Below, piece after piece: positions 6,501 to 7,041 of a DNA stretch of 7,041 bases. This DNA is from Bacteroidales bacterium (GTDB lineage Bacteria; Bacteroidota; Bacteroidia; Bacteroidales; Muribaculaceae). The stretch's first letter is position 1. Every line of letters starts with the position of its first letter. The DNA is taken from positions 1 to 7,041 of the forward strand of contig SFNC01000095.1 in assembly GCA_004554255.1 (NCBI GenBank), written 5' to 3'. The notes beneath the pieces were generated by a model. That model was given only the letters and a program-made list of their open reading frames with translations, searched no databases and was not told the origin of the DNA. A program made the translations under genes and the position numbers.

Positions 6501-7041
6501 CGACTGGAGGGTTCCGTTGAGGATCAGCGTGATCAGCTTGTTGCCACTGGATTTCGCATAATCCAGTGCCTTATGAAGGTCGGTAAACCACTCTGTCCCC
6601 ACTTCCCAAACCGGCGCATCCACCGGAATGAATACGGGGTATATTGTGTCATTTGCGCCAAAAGTACGCTCAAAATTTATTGCCGTACTTAAAAAGGTCT
6701 TTTTCCCTTCGCTGTACCAGCCCCGGAGCTTATAACCAGTCATAGGATTGGCAGTCAATGTGTATTGTTCTGTCGCCAACTGCTTTTTTGAAAGCCCTGA
6801 CGGTGAAGTGTTGGCGTCCACTGTTGTGCTGACTCCGTCCGCTCCAACAACTGTGTATGAGCCATGAACCGTATCTGCGCCATCCTCCCCCTGAGGTCTC
6901 TTAAATATCAATGTCACTTCCACTTCTGGGGCAAAGGAGATATCTGTAATTGTGATTGATGATTTACTCGTTTTTCCCTTGCCCGATTCTAACTTGATCT
7001 TAAGCGCAGCTCCCGCAGTCCACTCTTCTTTCGTAAATGTT
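3540..7041 (-). CDS. giant secreted repeat protein with InlB-type repeats and a C-terminal shared domain (5' partial)
   Basis: 1166 codons are visible. The frame is open to the right edge, so the GTG at 6921-6923 is internal and the true start with signal peptide lies outside. In order (numbered from the first whole codon): a degenerate repeat ending GYKLRGWY...TIYPVF (about 60-139); a Gly-rich stretch with GGAVINVKSGGALNV, QVNVNSGGNLYAFG and GIVTVESGGLV (about 229-324), typical of a right-handed beta-helix or similar extended fold; a Tyr-rich beta region to about 630; five InlB/Flg_new-like repeats (about 633-1017), each ending like LYAQW; and the shared domain at about 1021-1166 (Y1022, W1028, Y1039-K-W1041-N, L1046-K-Y1048, W1055, N1075-K-S1077, final strand IVGTVNVSF). 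It ends QREPKI with no LPxTG and no membrane anchor. It is probably an adhesin-like surface protein; ligand unknown. It is the most upstream gene seen and is the most AT-rich (19 of 60 GC at 5521-5580). Confidence 0.9.
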   Translation of the reverse strand, partial: TFTKEEWTAGAALKIKLESGKGKTSKSSITITDISFAPEVEVTLIFKRPQGEDGADTVHGSYTVVGADGVSTTVDANTSPSGLSKKQLATEQYTLTANPMTGYKLRGWYSEGKKTFLSTAINFERTFGANDTIYPVFIPVDAPVWEVGTEWFTDLHKALDYAKSSGNKLITLILNGTLQSGTYEVESGYTLLIPMDELKTNYTKDNYCDENGGGIVFNDYSKPSDYRVLKMAGGAVINVKSGGALNVAGRFSAQGTGSGSKNGTPTGPHGRIDMCSGSQVNVNSGGNLYAFGYITGDNNTSDKTKGIVTVESGGLVHECFQIRDFRGGTATSSMLNNDYKVFPFYQYYIQNIEVPLTVYAGAMEYVYSGIYMSARKYGVTIEMRTPTGQVPFIGNANAGLFRISSGYITRTYKSAEDRVYYDVHGDVSLGQINLTIASANVKSGAYVLPIYENIELSLHNSTATVQQELALLPGVKFSIDEDSKFVINSGYNCYVYDKTQWQDSYYYSGVQCLPYTAATMGKRTQKDSATIDVNGEVQVSGGFYTTADGANIISSNRMGKVTYNTAVLAESKQPTLSRAVQSGTDIITPYPSITITSARLRNDITNPQYTDTTGTAAGTTYVYMEDRWGKPIKITFDPGTGGTGTLEPISTVIGKEIKLPTKDDASAKLTRAGYRITGWNTAADGSGTPYDLGALKSFDDNVTLYAQWVIAGYKLKFLKGADAAAGEMPDQSFESEAESVTLNACAFTYDKHAFSGWVDQDGKTYNDQEVIARENLPTKDLTLTAQWVRVGYTITYKNGGGYGNDMTQDYDVRYEFTLKKGNYTRMHYKFIGWSETNGAGVATYKDEQRIPAGSLAKDMTLYAVWQELPVVTFDYNYDAAPGSHSVHVNQTYEVTMETPSRDRYRFDGWAKTKDGEVEFEAGQKCIFKESITLYARWTREVTITFKANDADATPSADHIVDGYEGEKVTMPDATLFSHKYYELLGWDADSTKTANPTYTFGQVIQTPTEDMTLYAIWRHPAYDITITWEPLKFNYIRTYKWNPNALKYEQIENSWRNENQAGELVTSGAGVEIINKSQDPLSRVSATVTYVPKEGFASYLMQYGTSAGVFNNTLGEGDRAYKTGVLSCNGVVSQKIYLMLGNQPDKALDKAIVGTVNVSFQREPKI
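3990..5144 (-). repeat. block of five InlB B-type (Flg_new-like) repeats inside the giant protein
   Basis: Five units of about 70-78 residues each end in a conserved Trp: LYAQW, LTAQW, LYAVW, LYARW and LYAIW. Each has an internal aromatic-GW turn (YRITGW, HAFSGW, YKFIGW, YRFDGW, YELLGW) some 25-35 residues before that end. This is the hallmark of the Listeria-Bacteroides repeat found in internalin-type and many gut Firmicute surface proteins, where it forms ubiquitin-like beta-rich stalk units. The units have diverged strongly from one another, so this is an old array and not a recent expansion. Confidence 0.88.

Noticed and set aside
6921..6923. GTG as the start of the giant protein
   Set aside because: The frame stays open for 39 more codons to the window edge (ending in TFTKEEW at the edge), there is no signal peptide after the GTG, and no ribosome binding site is seen.

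Overview
The window looks like chromosomal DNA of a Gram-positive gut-type member of the Clostridia (Oscillospiraceae-like). This is an inference from four things: Firmicutes-style signal peptides (MKK, Leu/Ala-rich core, AFA cleavage site), strong GGAGG-type ribosome binding sites, InlB/Listeria-Bacteroides-type repeats in a very large surface protein, and GTAGGGGCG hairpin repeats in non-coding DNA of the kind I recall from such genomes. No housekeeping gene is present to fix the taxon.

All six convincing genes lie on the minus strand and read right to left. They are: (1) a giant secreted repeat protein (3540-7041) whose 5' end is off the window; (2) a small single-pass membrane-anchored protein, here 'anchor B' (2906-3445); (3-5) three small secreted proteins of about 190-206 aa, P3 (2207-2827), P2 (1582-2178) and P1 (988-1554), spaced 27-28 bases apart; (6) a second small membrane-anchored protein, 'anchor A' (401-910), a paralogue of anchor B. 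A strong hairpin (940-980) separates P1 from anchor A. A further hairpin (2867-2889) sits just ahead of P3.

The main result is that the locus is built from two repeated modules. The three small secreted proteins share one domain with a fixed aromatic pattern (Y-x5-W, then [YT]-x-W-[ND]-x4-L-x-Y, a later W, N-x-S, and a final alternating beta-strand such as GTITVTV). The last 145 residues of the giant protein carry the same domain. The two anchors share a different extracellular domain (SG[LI]L.PG and Y[ED]PET). The layout recalls WxL loci of other Firmicutes (small domain-only proteins, a large protein carrying the same C-terminal domain, a membrane-anchored partner), but the motifs are not WxL and the anchors are N-terminal. 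I infer a cell-surface assembly or display system that uses this domain instead of a sortase signal. No function is proven.

Base composition alternates within the cluster. The giant gene, P3 and P2 are AT-richer; anchor B, P1 and anchor A are GC-rich. A 13-codon leftover matching the shared domain's last beta-strand lies just past the giant gene's stop codon. Both suggest that the exposed parts have been exchanged by recombination.

Bases 1-400 hold no convincing gene apart from a possible six-codon tail of a convergent gene. They contain a bidirectional terminator and an array of hairpin-forming GTAGGG repeats with a 52-base tandem duplication.
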